Shown here: piece by piece, positions 8,542-17,148 of the stretch | How positions within the stretch are numbered: position 1 is the stretch's first letter | How the letters are laid out: each line of letters starts with the position of its first letter | IMG/VR virus record: IMGVR_UViG_3300042430_003191 | Coordinates: 1 to 58,417 of that record | Direction: 5' to 3' (one strand) | Source: a virus | Length of the DNA: 58,417 bases | Notes under the pieces: generated by a model | What the model was told of the DNA's origin: nothing | The model's input: the letters and a program-made list of their open reading frames with translations, nothing else | Database searches by the model: none | Position numbers and translations under genes: made by a program

Positions 8542-9183
8542 TTAATTTTGAACCCAAACTTTTGTATCAGCTGGCCAATCTAATAAGTCTCCGGCTGTTT
8601 TACCAGTTCCTGACCAATCACCTTGGAATATTTGTCCTAATGTATCACCATTTCCGTGTGGATCGGAACCAATTGCTTTTAGAGTAGAAATAATTTCATC
8701 TTTATCAGAACCTGAAACTCCTTTTGTTAGATTTTCAATACCTTGATTATAATCTCCACCACCAAAGTCTTTTACTGATTTTATAAATTCTTCAGGACTT
8801 GATTTTGGATTTAACTCACTTCCAGTATACTTGTTAAGTGTTTGTGTAATACCTTCCTCTGATGGCATAAACTTACCATCGGATGGTGGTGGTGGCGGTG
8901 GTTCGATATTAGCAGCTTTATAAATCATAGCAGCTCCAGCTATTGTTAGAGCCAATCCTAAACCAAATTGACTATTTTTTTCTTTTATTATAATACTTCT
9001 TAAGTATTTAGCCGCTTCAGTTGGATCTTGTTTGTATAAATCAACCAATTTCTGTTGTTGGTCCTGAGGTAGTTTTTCAATTTCCTCACCAGCTGATTGA
9101 CCAGTAACGGTTCTTCTCATTTTTGCTGCTAACTCTTTTAAACCTTCGTTAGTAAATTCATCAAATTTTTCAATTTTACTCAT
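8542..9183 (-). CDS. Head-targeted (tagged) protein with one membrane segment
   Basis: 213 residues. MSKIEKFDEFTNEGLKE holds the tag and a possible T-N-E|G cleavage at 11-14. One hydrophobic segment lies at 73-90, followed by a run of six prolines at 95-100 and a Gly/Ser-rich C-terminal region ending WPADTKVWVQN. I recognise no enzyme motif. The gene follows the 566-residue tagged protein with a 9-base gap, so the two are probably one operon driven from near 10911. Confidence 0.78.
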   Translation of the reverse strand: MSKIEKFDEFTNEGLKELAAKMRRTVTGQSAGEEIEKLPQDQQQKLVDLYKQDPTEAAKYLRSIIIKEKNSQFGLGLALTIAGAAMIYKAANIEPPPPPPSDGKFMPSEEGITQTLNKYTGSELNPKSSPEEFIKSVKDFGGGDYNQGIENLTKGVSGSDKDEIISTLKAIGSDPHGNGDTLGQIFQGDWSGTGKTAGDLLDWPADTKVWVQN

Positions 9184-9192
9184 AGTCTAAAT

Positions 9193-10893
9193 TTATTTAT
9201 TATTGTAATTTTTAAAAGAAAAAACTTTACTTTCAGCGACAGATTCTGCTTTAAATGAAGTCATTATTTCTTTAAGTGTTGTATTAAAATCTCTCATATC
9301 AGCTCCAAATTCACCTAAAGACGCATACATATTCTCACCTTCAAATTGCATTGTTCTCTTTGAAAGTCTTGCCATTTTTTCAGCAACTACTTTTCTTTTA
9401 TTTTTATCAGAAATTACTTCTATACTTTCTTTGAAAAGTGGTCCTAAATCAGCCATAGTCTTAGAATATTTACCATAAAGATGTTCGTAAACCTCTTCAT
9501 ATAAAGCCTTAATAGACTTTTTAGCCTCAACATCCATCTTTTTATCTAAAATATTAGTAATAAAATCATCAGTAATACCAACTCCTTTATCTTTTTCATC
9601 TTTTAAAGCTTGTAAAGATTTAGTGATATTTTTGAAAGCTTGTGTAAGATGCTCTTCAGCTCCTGTGATTTGAACTTTTCTTGGTTGTTTTGAAAATTCT
9701 TTAGAAAATTCTTTTTCAAAAAGTAAAAAAGACTGGACAGACTCTCTTACTTTTTGTCTTTTAGCTCTTTCAACTTCCTCTTTATTTTTTCTTTTAACCA
9801 TATCTCCTTTTTGAGATGATTCCTCACCTTCAATTCCCACACCCTCAAAAGAAATAATCATACTTTTCAATGCTTGTAGATTTTTAATCATTGTAGGATA
9901 AAGAGATTTTAAAGGTTTGGCTTTTTCAATGTCTTTAGATGTTATATCTGAATCACCTGCCTCAGATGATCCTGTGTCAGTAATACCACCTCCTTCAATG
10001 TATGTAATATCAATATCTGTAATGAAAATATTAGTTACCCCGTTTTGATTTAAATTTCCACCAAAAGCCATATGCAAATAAGCTAAACAATCATCAACTG
10101 TTGGATAAGGTTTACAAACCCAAATTGCTAAGATAATTAAACCAGCCATTAACAACATACCACCGATAGCGGCCATTGCAACTGGACTTAAACCTAAAGT
10201 AAGACCCGCTAAACTAATACCAGCAACTTTAAGAATACCAATTATAATTAAACCTATTGTAGTTTTCTTCATTATCTGAGAAACAACTCCATTAAATCTA
10301 GCATTTTTGATACCTAAAGCATGTGCTATTTTTTCAAAAACTCCATAATATTTAACCTCATCATCACCAATTGATTTACTATCAGATTCATTTAACTTAA
10401 CTTGATTACCAACAGATTGTAATTTATCTGGAGTAACTCCAGCTTCTTGCCAATTAACAGCAGATTTTGCTTTTTGACACAATACAGTCCAAATTCTTTG
10501 AAAGTTAGGTCTATTATTCTCATCAGCCAAACCATTTGATACGATAAATTCTTTGAATCCACTCAACATATCTTTAATTTTGTTCCAAACTTTAGTTCCG
10601 ATTTCCTTAATCTTGTTAAAGATAGAACCAGCTAATTTCTTAAGTGAAAAGTTTTTGAAAAACTCAACGACACCTGTAAAGAATTTACTAATAGCATCTT
10701 TTACATTAGTATAAACATTAGAAATAGCTTGTTTTCCTTTTTGAATTAGATTATTAATGAATTCTTCAGTGATTAATGATTCTAATGGAGTAATTATATC
10801 ATCAGCTGTAATATTTTGCTCTGTAAGAAATTGACATTCCATCAATTTTGCTTCGTAGAGTTTAGAGTAATTTGTGAAGTTTTGAACTCTCAT
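9193..10893 (-). CDS. Large head-targeted (tagged) protein with membrane segments, paralogue of the 959-residue protein
   Basis: 566 residues. The tag MRVQNFTNYSKLYEAK has an ideal L-Y-E|A site at 12-15. Residues 50-120 are amphipathic Lys-rich helices, and long hydrophobic segments fill about 211-260. Residues ~328-550 match the 959-residue protein at 47104-49983; shared anchors include YPTMIKNL, EEHLTQAF/EDHLTQAY, DKGVGIT/DKGIGVT, DKNKRKVVAEK/DKNKKIIVAEK and QFEGENMYASLG/QFDGQNLYAGLG. A late-type element lies just upstream. Probably a virion-internal protein; the biochemical role is unknown. Confidence 0.82.
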   Translation of the reverse strand: MRVQNFTNYSKLYEAKLMECQFLTEQNITADDIITPLESLITEEFINNLIQKGKQAISNVYTNVKDAISKFFTGVVEFFKNFSLKKLAGSIFNKIKEIGTKVWNKIKDMLSGFKEFIVSNGLADENNRPNFQRIWTVLCQKAKSAVNWQEAGVTPDKLQSVGNQVKLNESDSKSIGDDEVKYYGVFEKIAHALGIKNARFNGVVSQIMKKTTIGLIIIGILKVAGISLAGLTLGLSPVAMAAIGGMLLMAGLIILAIWVCKPYPTVDDCLAYLHMAFGGNLNQNGVTNIFITDIDITYIEGGGITDTGSSEAGDSDITSKDIEKAKPLKSLYPTMIKNLQALKSMIISFEGVGIEGEESSQKGDMVKRKNKEEVERAKRQKVRESVQSFLLFEKEFSKEFSKQPRKVQITGAEEHLTQAFKNITKSLQALKDEKDKGVGITDDFITNILDKKMDVEAKKSIKALYEEVYEHLYGKYSKTMADLGPLFKESIEVISDKNKRKVVAEKMARLSKRTMQFEGENMYASLGEFGADMRDFNTTLKEIMTSFKAESVAESKVFSFKNYNNK

Positions 10894-10910
10894 ATAAAAT
10901 TTTAATTTTT

Positions 10911-10928
10911 AGTAACTTATATATTAAA
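10911..10928 (-). promoter_or_regulatory. Late-type promoter element
   Basis: Minus-strand TTTAATATATAAGTTACT, about 18 bases before the ATG at 10893. Confidence 0.5.
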
Positions 10929-10945
10929 TTCAAAAATCTCTTTTT

Positions 10946-12472
10946 TTATAACTCTGCTTCTAATCTTTTTATTTCATCCATGACTTCTTTTAACTCTTCT
11001 TTCTTTTGCATCATGATTTTTTTATTCTTCTTTCTATCAGCATAAACATCTTCAAGCATATTCAGAGTTGGTGAAATTCTTTTTTCAAATACAACACCAT
11101 TTACACAAAGAACGTGTTTTTGAGAATCAATTTTTCTACCATTTGTGCACTTTGATTTATCTTTCTCATCTTGTAAACCAATAAACGTCTCAGGAGCGAT
11201 AAAGAACTGACGCTGTGTTGTTGGATAAAGTGAAGCAAAGTCATAAGTGACACACCACTGATTCATACCAACTACTGGATCCTTTACCCAACCACCAGCA
11301 ATTGTTGACTCAGCATCTCCCTTTTCATCTCTAAAAAGAACTATATTATCCATCTCTCGGAATCTATTTCTTAAAACACCTTCTGTAATCGCAAGTGATC
11401 CAAGAGCATTGTTCATCTGAGAAACAACATCAACTATTCTAATTTGGGCAAGTGATGATATCGCATATATGATAGAGATATAGTTTCTAGCTTCGTGTAT
11501 CTTTTGAACCAACACCGAGTCGACTGCGTTGTAATACATAAATGTTTCAAAATCATCTTCATAAAGTTTTTGAAGTGAACCAGTATATTTAATCTTCTCA
11601 ACACCCACAAGCTTATTAGAAACAAAGTCCAATGAAGAAGATTCTTTTACTTTAATAGATGTATCGCAAATCTCATAAAGTTGCATATAATCAAAAATCA
11701 TTCTATGAGCTGGAACTTCGTACTCTGTTCCCCATGCTTTAGTTATTCTTTTTGTCAATGATGATACAGCTGGGTCAATTTTATATTCTTTACCATTAAC
11801 CCACTTACTAATTTTACGAGATCTATTAACTAAATACAACCAGTCATATTTCAAGAAGTTCCAACCAGTAAGAAGTGGCATTTTAGGAACCATCTTATAA
11901 AAGAAAGCATATAACATATCAAACTCATCTTCGTATTTGACATATTTGAATTTATAATCAGAACCAAATTTTTCAAAATACTTATTAGTATTATCTTTAA
12001 TTCTTTCCTGCATGTCTTCAGGCATATCTTTTAACCCAAGAAGTATGATTTTATCATCATAAACAATTGAAATAGAAAGAACTTGTGTACAAGCTCCTTC
12101 TTTAATGACATTACCAGCAGCATCTTTTATATCAGCTGCTTCTGGAAAACCATCAACGATTTCAGTTTCAATATCTATAAAATAAATTTTCGGTAGATTA
12201 AATTCAAAAATTTCTTCTCTTTCTTTTTGTGGTAAAGAATCGAGAAACTCATATATTGCATACCTATCTGGATGATTAACTTCAATTTGTTTAACTGATT
12301 TACCATCCCAAGAACGAAATGTTGGATGTTTCTGAACATCAGTATCATCACAAGCTACATATTTCATGGGATTATCCCAATTGTAGTATTTGAGTTTGAT
12401 ATCACCTGTTTTATCAACATAACTTACTACTAACTTTTTACTATTTGATAGATATTGCGTTTCTACAAGCAT
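10946..12472 (-). CDS. 43: DNA polymerase family B, N-terminal half (gp43A-like), split gene
   Basis: 508 residues against about 900 for T4 gp43. The 3'-5' exonuclease is complete: Exo I FIDIET (D100, E102), Exo II GWNFLKYD (N205, D210) and Exo III YYNAVD (Y314, D318). Polymerase motif A is present as DFASLYP at 411-417. The frame ends in a Lys/Glu-rich helix (KKEELKEVMDEIKRLEAEL), before motif B (KxxxNSxYG) and motif C (DTDS). The next gene downstream is unrelated and I find no C-terminal half in the window. The break lies in the fingers region, where some T4-like phages have a natural gp43A/gp43B split. No intein-like splice residues are visible. Confidence 0.9.
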   Translation of the reverse strand: MLVETQYLSNSKKLVVSYVDKTGDIKLKYYNWDNPMKYVACDDTDVQKHPTFRSWDGKSVKQIEVNHPDRYAIYEFLDSLPQKEREEIFEFNLPKIYFIDIETEIVDGFPEAADIKDAAGNVIKEGACTQVLSISIVYDDKIILLGLKDMPEDMQERIKDNTNKYFEKFGSDYKFKYVKYEDEFDMLYAFFYKMVPKMPLLTGWNFLKYDWLYLVNRSRKISKWVNGKEYKIDPAVSSLTKRITKAWGTEYEVPAHRMIFDYMQLYEICDTSIKVKESSSLDFVSNKLVGVEKIKYTGSLQKLYEDDFETFMYYNAVDSVLVQKIHEARNYISIIYAISSLAQIRIVDVVSQMNNALGSLAITEGVLRNRFREMDNIVLFRDEKGDAESTIAGGWVKDPVVGMNQWCVTYDFASLYPTTQRQFFIAPETFIGLQDEKDKSKCTNGRKIDSQKHVLCVNGVVFEKRISPTLNMLEDVYADRKKNKKIMMQKKEELKEVMDEIKRLEAEL

Positions 12473-12489
12473 TTAATTTTTATTAATTT

Positions 12490-12512
12490 TTACATATATT
12501 ATAGACCATTTT
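12490..12512 (-). promoter_or_regulatory. Late-type-like element upstream of the polymerase gene
   Basis: Minus-strand CTATAATATATGTAAAAA is within this span, about 25 bases before the ATG at 12472. As the polymerase should be an early or middle gene, this may instead be a general TATAAT-like box. Confidence 0.3.
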
Positions 12513-12555
12513 CAAAAAAAGTTAAAAAATATTTTTTTTATTAAGATAGTTTCAC

Positions 12556-12563
12556 TATATTTG
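12556..12563 (+). promoter_or_regulatory. Bacteroidota-type -7 box
   Basis: TATATTTG matches TAnnTTTG and lies 18 bases before the ATG at 12582. No clear -33 TTTG is seen. Confidence 0.45.
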
Positions 12564-12581
12564 TAGATATAAAGAAACATT

Positions 12582-12857
12582 ATGAAAACATTACTAAAAT
12601 TTTACCTTAAAAACTTCAAATTTATTCATCATTCCCTTTTTATTATTTTGGTGTTCTCAACACTCAAATTGCTATCATTTGCACCATTGTTAGGGTGGAT
12701 TTTTGATGTGGTTTTTCAACCAGGATTACTTGGTCTAATTTTCAAACTTGGTATTTTAGCTTATTGTTTTAAAGTAAATCCAATTATGTTAGAAAAAGCT
12801 GGTCTTACTGACGACTATATGAAAGAACAACTCGAAAATTTAGACAAAAAAAAATAG
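12582..12857 (+). CDS. Small membrane protein
   Basis: 91 residues with two or three hydrophobic segments between about 18 and 70, a basic N-terminus (MKTLLKFYLKNFKF) and a charged C-terminus ending ENLDKKK. It stands alone on the plus strand with its own host-type promoter box and a strong terminator, a layout typical of an early accessory gene. A holin or a superinfection-exclusion protein are both possible; the sequence does not decide. Confidence 0.7.
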   Translation: MKTLLKFYLKNFKFIHHSLFIILVFSTLKLLSFAPLLGWIFDVVFQPGLLGLIFKLGILAYCFKVNPIMLEKAGLTDDYMKEQLENLDKKK

Positions 12858-12883
12858 TAAGTTATTCACTTACTATTTTTTTT
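12851..12883. terminator. Rho-independent terminator
   Basis: Stem TAGTAAGT/ACTTACTA with loop TATTC, followed by a 9-base T-run. It overlaps the stop codon of the 12582 gene. Confidence 0.85.
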
Positions 12884-12902
12884 ATATTGAAAATAATTTT
12901 AA

Positions 12903-13553
12903 TTATTTACCAGTTGCTAAACCATATCCAACTCTTCCAATACCAATTGTCGCGGCTGTTGCAACAGCTGCTGACCAACAAGCAACGAATATGCTTACTC
13001 CGCTACCCACAGCAGCTGCAGTTGCTACTGCCCCTGCAGCAATTTTAATTAGTGCTCCAAGTGCTACAAGAATAGTAACTATGGCAATTATTATTCCTAT
13101 ATATTTAGCAGCTAATCCGAAAGCTTTCAAAATCCTTTGTCCCAATGATTGAGCATTTTCATTTATTGCAATAAGTCTAGATTCGTATAATGGTGTTCCA
13201 TATTTTGTTCTAGAAATATTTACAGAATCTTGAATCAATTCTTTTAATTCTTCTTCAGTTCCTTCTGGAGCATTAGCAGCAGCTACGTCTGGATTGAAAT
13301 TTTCCATTTTTAGTTTCAATTCCTCAATATCTTCTTTTGGTAAGCTCGCGAGTTGTTCTTCTACTTTAGCAAATTTAGCTTTATTAGCAGGATCTTCCAT
13401 AATTCTTTTTGTAGCCTCAGCCATTTCTACAGCTTTTTTATTTTTCCACCCAGAATACCACTTACCAATTTTTGAAAAGATGTTTCCTTCTCCCCATAAC
13501 CATCCTTCATTAACAGAAGGATTAAAATTTTCGAATGTTTTTACGTATTTCAT
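12903..13553 (-). CDS. Head-targeted (tagged) protein with C-terminal membrane region
   Basis: 216 residues. MKYVKTFENFNPSVNEGW has a consensus tag and a V-N-E|G site at 14-17. A charged helical middle (40-110) leads to hydrophobic segments at about 150-170 and 172-208, rich in Ala, Gly and Val. Upstream is a late-type element with TTTTTAATATAAATATATAC. It resembles the other tagged hydrophobic proteins in design rather than in sequence. Function unknown. Confidence 0.78.
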   Translation of the reverse strand: MKYVKTFENFNPSVNEGWLWGEGNIFSKIGKWYSGWKNKKAVEMAEATKRIMEDPANKAKFAKVEEQLASLPKEDIEELKLKMENFNPDVAAANAPEGTEEELKELIQDSVNISRTKYGTPLYESRLIAINENAQSLGQRILKAFGLAAKYIGIIIAIVTILVALGALIKIAAGAVATAAAVGSGVSIFVACWSAAVATAATIGIGRVGYGLATGK

Positions 13554-13575
13554 ATTTTTTTTTATTTTTTTATAA

Positions 13576-13605
13576 TGTATATATTTATATTAAAAACTCG
13601 TTTTT
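13576..13605 (-). promoter_or_regulatory. Late-type promoter element
   Basis: Minus-strand TTTTTAATATAAATATATAC, upstream of the tagged gene that starts at 13553. Confidence 0.4.
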
Positions 13606-13635
13606 TTAATTTTTTAAAAAAATTTATAAAATTTA

Positions 13636-14160
13636 TTAAAAATCACAATCAAAATAATCTAAAATAACTCCATTTCTTTTGTTTATAAAAAGTAACTCAT
13701 CTCTTCTAACAAGCTGATACTCATAGTGTCTTCCTGTTTTGAAAAGTGTTCTGATAAATCCAATACCTTCTCCAAAATTGACAGTAGTTTCATCAACCAT
13801 AAGACACAATATTTTTGAATCATCTTCATTTGAATAATTAACAACTTCATTATCATGATCTTTCTCTAAACCTTTCTTACCATAACAAACAAATTTTGTC
13901 ACAAGTTCTTCAACTTGTTCGGATTCCCATATCTTAACACCATCTACAAAAGTTGAACGAGGTTGGTATCTAATTACTATATCATCACCAACTTGAATAT
14001 TTAAGTCTTCTTCTTTAAGATATAATCTAATCCAAAAGTATACTTTTTGTTCTTCAACAACCTTAGAGATAATCTCAATCTCATCTGATAGACCTTCTGT
14101 TTCTAATTTTTTTATTGACTCAAGAAGTTGTTCTCGGTAGTCTGTTTTTACTAAATCCAT
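13636..14160 (-). CDS. Hypothetical protein at the end of the nucleotide/repair operon
   Basis: 174 residues, soluble, with no motif I know. It begins MDLVKTDYREQLLESIKKLE and holds a beta-rich middle with a basic/aromatic RTLFKTGRHYEYQLVRR segment. It lies 21 bases downstream of thymidylate synthase on the same strand, so it is probably co-transcribed. Function unknown. Confidence 0.75.
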   Translation of the reverse strand: MDLVKTDYREQLLESIKKLETEGLSDEIEIISKVVEEQKVYFWIRLYLKEEDLNIQVGDDIVIRYQPRSTFVDGVKIWESEQVEELVTKFVCYGKKGLEKDHDNEVVNYSNEDDSKILCLMVDETTVNFGEGIGFIRTLFKTGRHYEYQLVRRDELLFINKRNGVILDYFDCDF

Positions 14161-14181
14161 TTATATTTTTATTTTTTTATT

Positions 14182-15237
14182 TTAGTTCGAAAGTGGAAAC
14201 TGAATAGTTGGTGAAGATTTATAATCTATAATTTCAAAATCTTCATATTTTAAATCAAAAATTGATTCATTGTGTAATTTTAACTTTGGTAATTTAAAAG
14301 TCTCTCTTTTTAACTGTTCGTTAACTCCTTTGATTTGATTAAGATAGATATGACAATCACCACCAGAGAAAATCAAATCATTAGGAACCATATTTACTTC
14401 TTTTGCTAAAAGATGTAATAGAATTGCGTATGAAGCAATGTTAAAAGGAATTCCCAACGGAACATCACAAGATCTTTGAGTCCACATTAAGTCTAATTTT
14501 CTTTTAGGAACATCTAACTCATCTAACTTTTCATTAGTCATATCTTCACCAAATACCATTGACTTATTTTTAAAATCACACCAAAACTTTATTCTCTCAT
14601 CAAGTGTTAATTCACTTGTATAACACTGGAAAACAAAGTGACAAGGAGGTAAAGTCATACTAGATAGTTTTTCAACATTCCAAGCTGATACTATCAATCT
14701 TCGAGAATCTGGATTATGTTTTAAATCGTGAATTAAATCAGAAATTTGGTCATTTTTATTAATATCTCTATATTCCGAAGGTGATCCATGGTGCCAACCA
14801 GCGGTGACTTTTTCAGTCCCACCCCAGGATCTCCATTGAGCTCCATAAACAGGACCCAATTCACCCCATTGGTTAGCAAAATCATCATCTGTTTTAATCA
14901 TATGAATGAATTGTTCTTGGTTCCATATCATATCAGGATCACCTTTACTTTTATTCATAAAGTTTTTGAACGCATCACCATTCCAGATATGAACACCATT
15001 ATCAACAAGATATTTTATATTAGTATCTCCTCTTAGAAACCACATCAACTCGTGAATAACAGCCTTTGTAAACATCTTTTTTGATGTTAAAAGAGGAAAT
15101 CCTGCTTTCATATTAAATCTCATATTATACCCAAAAATAGAAACAGTTCCGGTTCCGGTTCTATCTTTTTTTACAATACCATTTTCTAAAATATATTCTA
15201 AAAATTTTAGATACTGTTTATCTACATTATTTTTCAT
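14182..15237 (-). CDS. thyA: Thymidylate synthase
   Basis: 351 residues. It methylates dUMP to dTMP using methylene-tetrahydrofolate. Visible family motifs are DRTGTGT near 25, the LGPVYGAQWR substrate region at 127-136, the catalytic cysteine in TLPPCH (Cys199), RSCDVPLGIPFNIASY and the SGGDCHIYLNQ block. It is longer than the bacterial enzyme (about 264) because of insertions, including GEDMTNEKLDELDVPKRKLD before the RSCDVP motif. The start overlaps the Fpg-like gene by 4 bases, which indicates translational coupling in the repair/nucleotide operon. Confidence 0.96.
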   Translation of the reverse strand: MKNNVDKQYLKFLEYILENGIVKKDRTGTGTVSIFGYNMRFNMKAGFPLLTSKKMFTKAVIHELMWFLRGDTNIKYLVDNGVHIWNGDAFKNFMNKSKGDPDMIWNQEQFIHMIKTDDDFANQWGELGPVYGAQWRSWGGTEKVTAGWHHGSPSEYRDINKNDQISDLIHDLKHNPDSRRLIVSAWNVEKLSSMTLPPCHFVFQCYTSELTLDERIKFWCDFKNKSMVFGEDMTNEKLDELDVPKRKLDLMWTQRSCDVPLGIPFNIASYAILLHLLAKEVNMVPNDLIFSGGDCHIYLNQIKGVNEQLKRETFKLPKLKLHNESIFDLKYEDFEIIDYKSSPTIQFPLSN

Positions 15238-16055
15238 ACAGTAGTTTTATTTATTTTTTTCTGAATAGTTGGATAAGGACAAAAATCTATCCACTTTGGT
15301 TCAAACCAAAATGTTCTACCTGTTTTATCTTTACATGCCAATCCTTTCTGATAATAAACCCATTTTTGAAACTCTTTATAATCAGTATCAAATGGATTCT
15401 TCCAATCAGCTAATTGACCACCATTCAAATTATAAGCCATTAGTGGAATATCTCTACACATTGAAAGTATCTTTTTATTTTCTTTAATTACTTTTCTAGC
15501 TTCATCAAATGGATTAACATCTAAGTAATATAAAATTGTGCTTCTAAGATAGTTTCCAATACCATTAAAATACTCTTGATTAAGTAAAGCCTCACAAATA
15601 GGTTTATCAAAAACTTTCTTTTCAATATTATTAATTACTTTATCATAAAATTCACTGAATTCTTTAGTAGGATCTGGTCCACGCTTAACTCCTGTAAAAC
15701 CACCCACTCTGTATTTAGGACCCATATAAGAACCATAAAGTATTAGCGACCAACCATCAGTAGTATCTAATCTCATTCTAACATACTTAGTATCACTCCA
15801 AACACCAGTTGGAATCCACTTCCAATTACCAGACATACCCATAAAAACAGAGATTTTATGAATTTCAGAACCATTATAAAATCTAATAATTAACTCTTTA
15901 CCAAAAGATTCAGCATCAACCTTAAATTCACTAAGAAGTTGAAATTGTTCAGGGTTATTACCTTTTAGAACATGAAAGGATTTATTAAATATTTTATTCT
16001 TTACATTCTGATTAATATAATCAGCCATTATTTTTAATTCGGCAAGCTCAGGCAT
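15234..16055 (-). CDS. Fpg/Nei-family DNA glycosylase
   Basis: 273 residues, the usual length. It begins MPELAELK, which supplies the catalytic N-terminal Pro and Glu once Met is removed. SFGKELIIRF at 50-59 provides the conserved Lys, and the helix-two-turn-helix is LLNQEYFNGIGNYLRSTIL at about 157-175. The C-terminus has GLACKDKTGRTFWFEPKW; the Gly-Arg-Thr-Phe-Trp hairpin resembles the DNA-binding tip, but the usual four-cysteine zinc finger is not complete, so it may be a zincless form. It should remove oxidised bases. It overlaps genes on both sides. Confidence 0.88.
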   Translation of the reverse strand: MPELAELKIMADYINQNVKNKIFNKSFHVLKGNNPEQFQLLSEFKVDAESFGKELIIRFYNGSEIHKISVFMGMSGNWKWIPTGVWSDTKYVRMRLDTTDGWSLILYGSYMGPKYRVGGFTGVKRGPDPTKEFSEFYDKVINNIEKKVFDKPICEALLNQEYFNGIGNYLRSTILYYLDVNPFDEARKVIKENKKILSMCRDIPLMAYNLNGGQLADWKNPFDTDYKEFQKWVYYQKGLACKDKTGRTFWFEPKWIDFCPYPTIQKKINKTTV

Positions 16056-16336
16056 AGATTCAATTTTAATTCTCTTAAAATTGTTCTATAAAAATCATGT
16101 GATTTTGTTGTTGAAAAGAAATCTTTTGGAGTATCTCTTAGTAATTTTCTAAAATCATTTCGGTCATATATTTTATATAAGCCATTAAGAGTTATGGTAA
16201 ATAAAACCATATCAGCAACATCAGAGTGTTTAGTAAAATCATATTTAATCAACGTATCATTCAATCTAATATCAGTATCATCTATGAGAAAATCATAAAC
16301 ACTTTGAGTACATTCTAATAATTCTAAATCAGCCAT
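16034..16336 (-). CDS. Hypothetical protein in the nucleotide/repair operon
   Basis: 100 residues, acidic and probably helical (MADLELLECTQSVYDFLIDD). No known motif. It overlaps the Fpg-like gene by 22 bases and the upstream DUF4326-like gene by 8, which argues that it is a real coupled gene. Confidence 0.7.
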   Translation of the reverse strand: MADLELLECTQSVYDFLIDDTDIRLNDTLIKYDFTKHSDVADMVLFTITLNGLYKIYDRNDFRKLLRDTPKDFFSTTKSHDFYRTILRELKLNLCLSLPN

Positions 16337-16682
16337 TACATTTCTTTTTAACCCATTTAACTAAAATGTCACCATGGCAAGATTTCCCACCACCTCCTAA
16401 ATTTTTACACCAACATCCAAGAACTTTATCTTTTAATTCATGTAAATCATTCATTAATTCTTCATTAGAAAGAAGATATTGTTCATAAGCATCTACAATT
16501 GTTTTTCGCGGAGTTCCCTCTGGAAAAGACTCACGCAATTCTTTAGGGTAAGCCCATTTATTATACTTACCATTTGGAAGGCGACCAATATAAATATCAA
16601 AAGGTTCTTTCTTAAAATGAACTACTCTGATTTTATGGTCATATTTAGGTTTACCCTTAAAACTATCAAAAAAATCATTCAT
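16329..16682 (-). CDS. DUF4326-like protein
   Basis: 117 residues. The block IRVVHFKKEPFDIYIGR, followed by KWAYPKEL and the C-terminal LGCWCK...CHGDIL, is what I know as the DUF4326 domain, a short phage and bacterial family with conserved Cys and His that may bind metal. The biochemical role is not established. It overlaps both neighbours by 8 bases. Confidence 0.78.
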   Translation of the reverse strand: MNDFFDSFKGKPKYDHKIRVVHFKKEPFDIYIGRLPNGKYNKWAYPKELRESFPEGTPRKTIVDAYEQYLLSNEELMNDLHELKDKVLGCWCKNLGGGGKSCHGDILVKWVKKKCNG

Positions 16683-17088
16683 TTAGCAATATATTTCTAC
16701 AAATATCATATTCTTCTTTAGTGAACCCTATCCAACTTCTACATTTAACAATGTTTTTAAGACCATAAGATTCAATATCTCTTACATTATCATCTAAAAT
16801 TAGATAGTTATCACATTGATTTTCTTTAAGCCAATTTTCAATTTCACCACCTCTTCCCTCAGAATTGATAATTGGCGTGAAATCATAAATATCAGTAAAT
16901 ATACCATAATGTTGGAATATTCTTTCTAATTCTTTTATTGAATGTTTGACTCTCCACGTAGAAGTAATAACAGGTTTTAAATTAAATTCCTGACAAAGAT
17001 CATCATAAAGAGCAACAGATAACGAAGACCATTGATTTCTGTTAATGGTATTAAATACTCCGTCAATATCTGTAAAAATAACATTCAT
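16675..17088 (-). CDS. HAD-like hydrolase
   Basis: 137 residues. HAD motif I is FTDIDGVF at the N-terminus, motif II is ITSTWR, and the late acidic motif is LILDDNVRD. There is little or no cap domain, so the substrate may be a large molecule such as a nucleic-acid end or a protein, but this is inference. It is the first gene of the overlapped operon running down to 13636. Confidence 0.8.
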   Translation of the reverse strand: MNVIFTDIDGVFNTINRNQWSSLSVALYDDLCQEFNLKPVITSTWRVKHSIKELERIFQHYGIFTDIYDFTPIINSEGRGGEIENWLKENQCDNYLILDDNVRDIESYGLKNIVKCRSWIGFTKEEYDICRNILLNE

Positions 17089-17148
17089 TAGTAAGAATTT
17101 TACGTTAAACTATTGAAAATGTTTATCATATATAAATATAAATAATTT

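Noticed and set aside
8465-8557. Upstream extension of the metalloprotease frame to 8557
   Set aside because: It would run back through a strong terminator and into the preceding gene, and would bury the signal sequence. The 8464 ATG follows a promoter box.
10946-10946. Intein or intron as the cause of the truncated polymerase
   Set aside because: No Cys/Ser splice start or HN-type end, and no endonuclease domain adjoins the break. An intron would need the second half downstream, which is absent.
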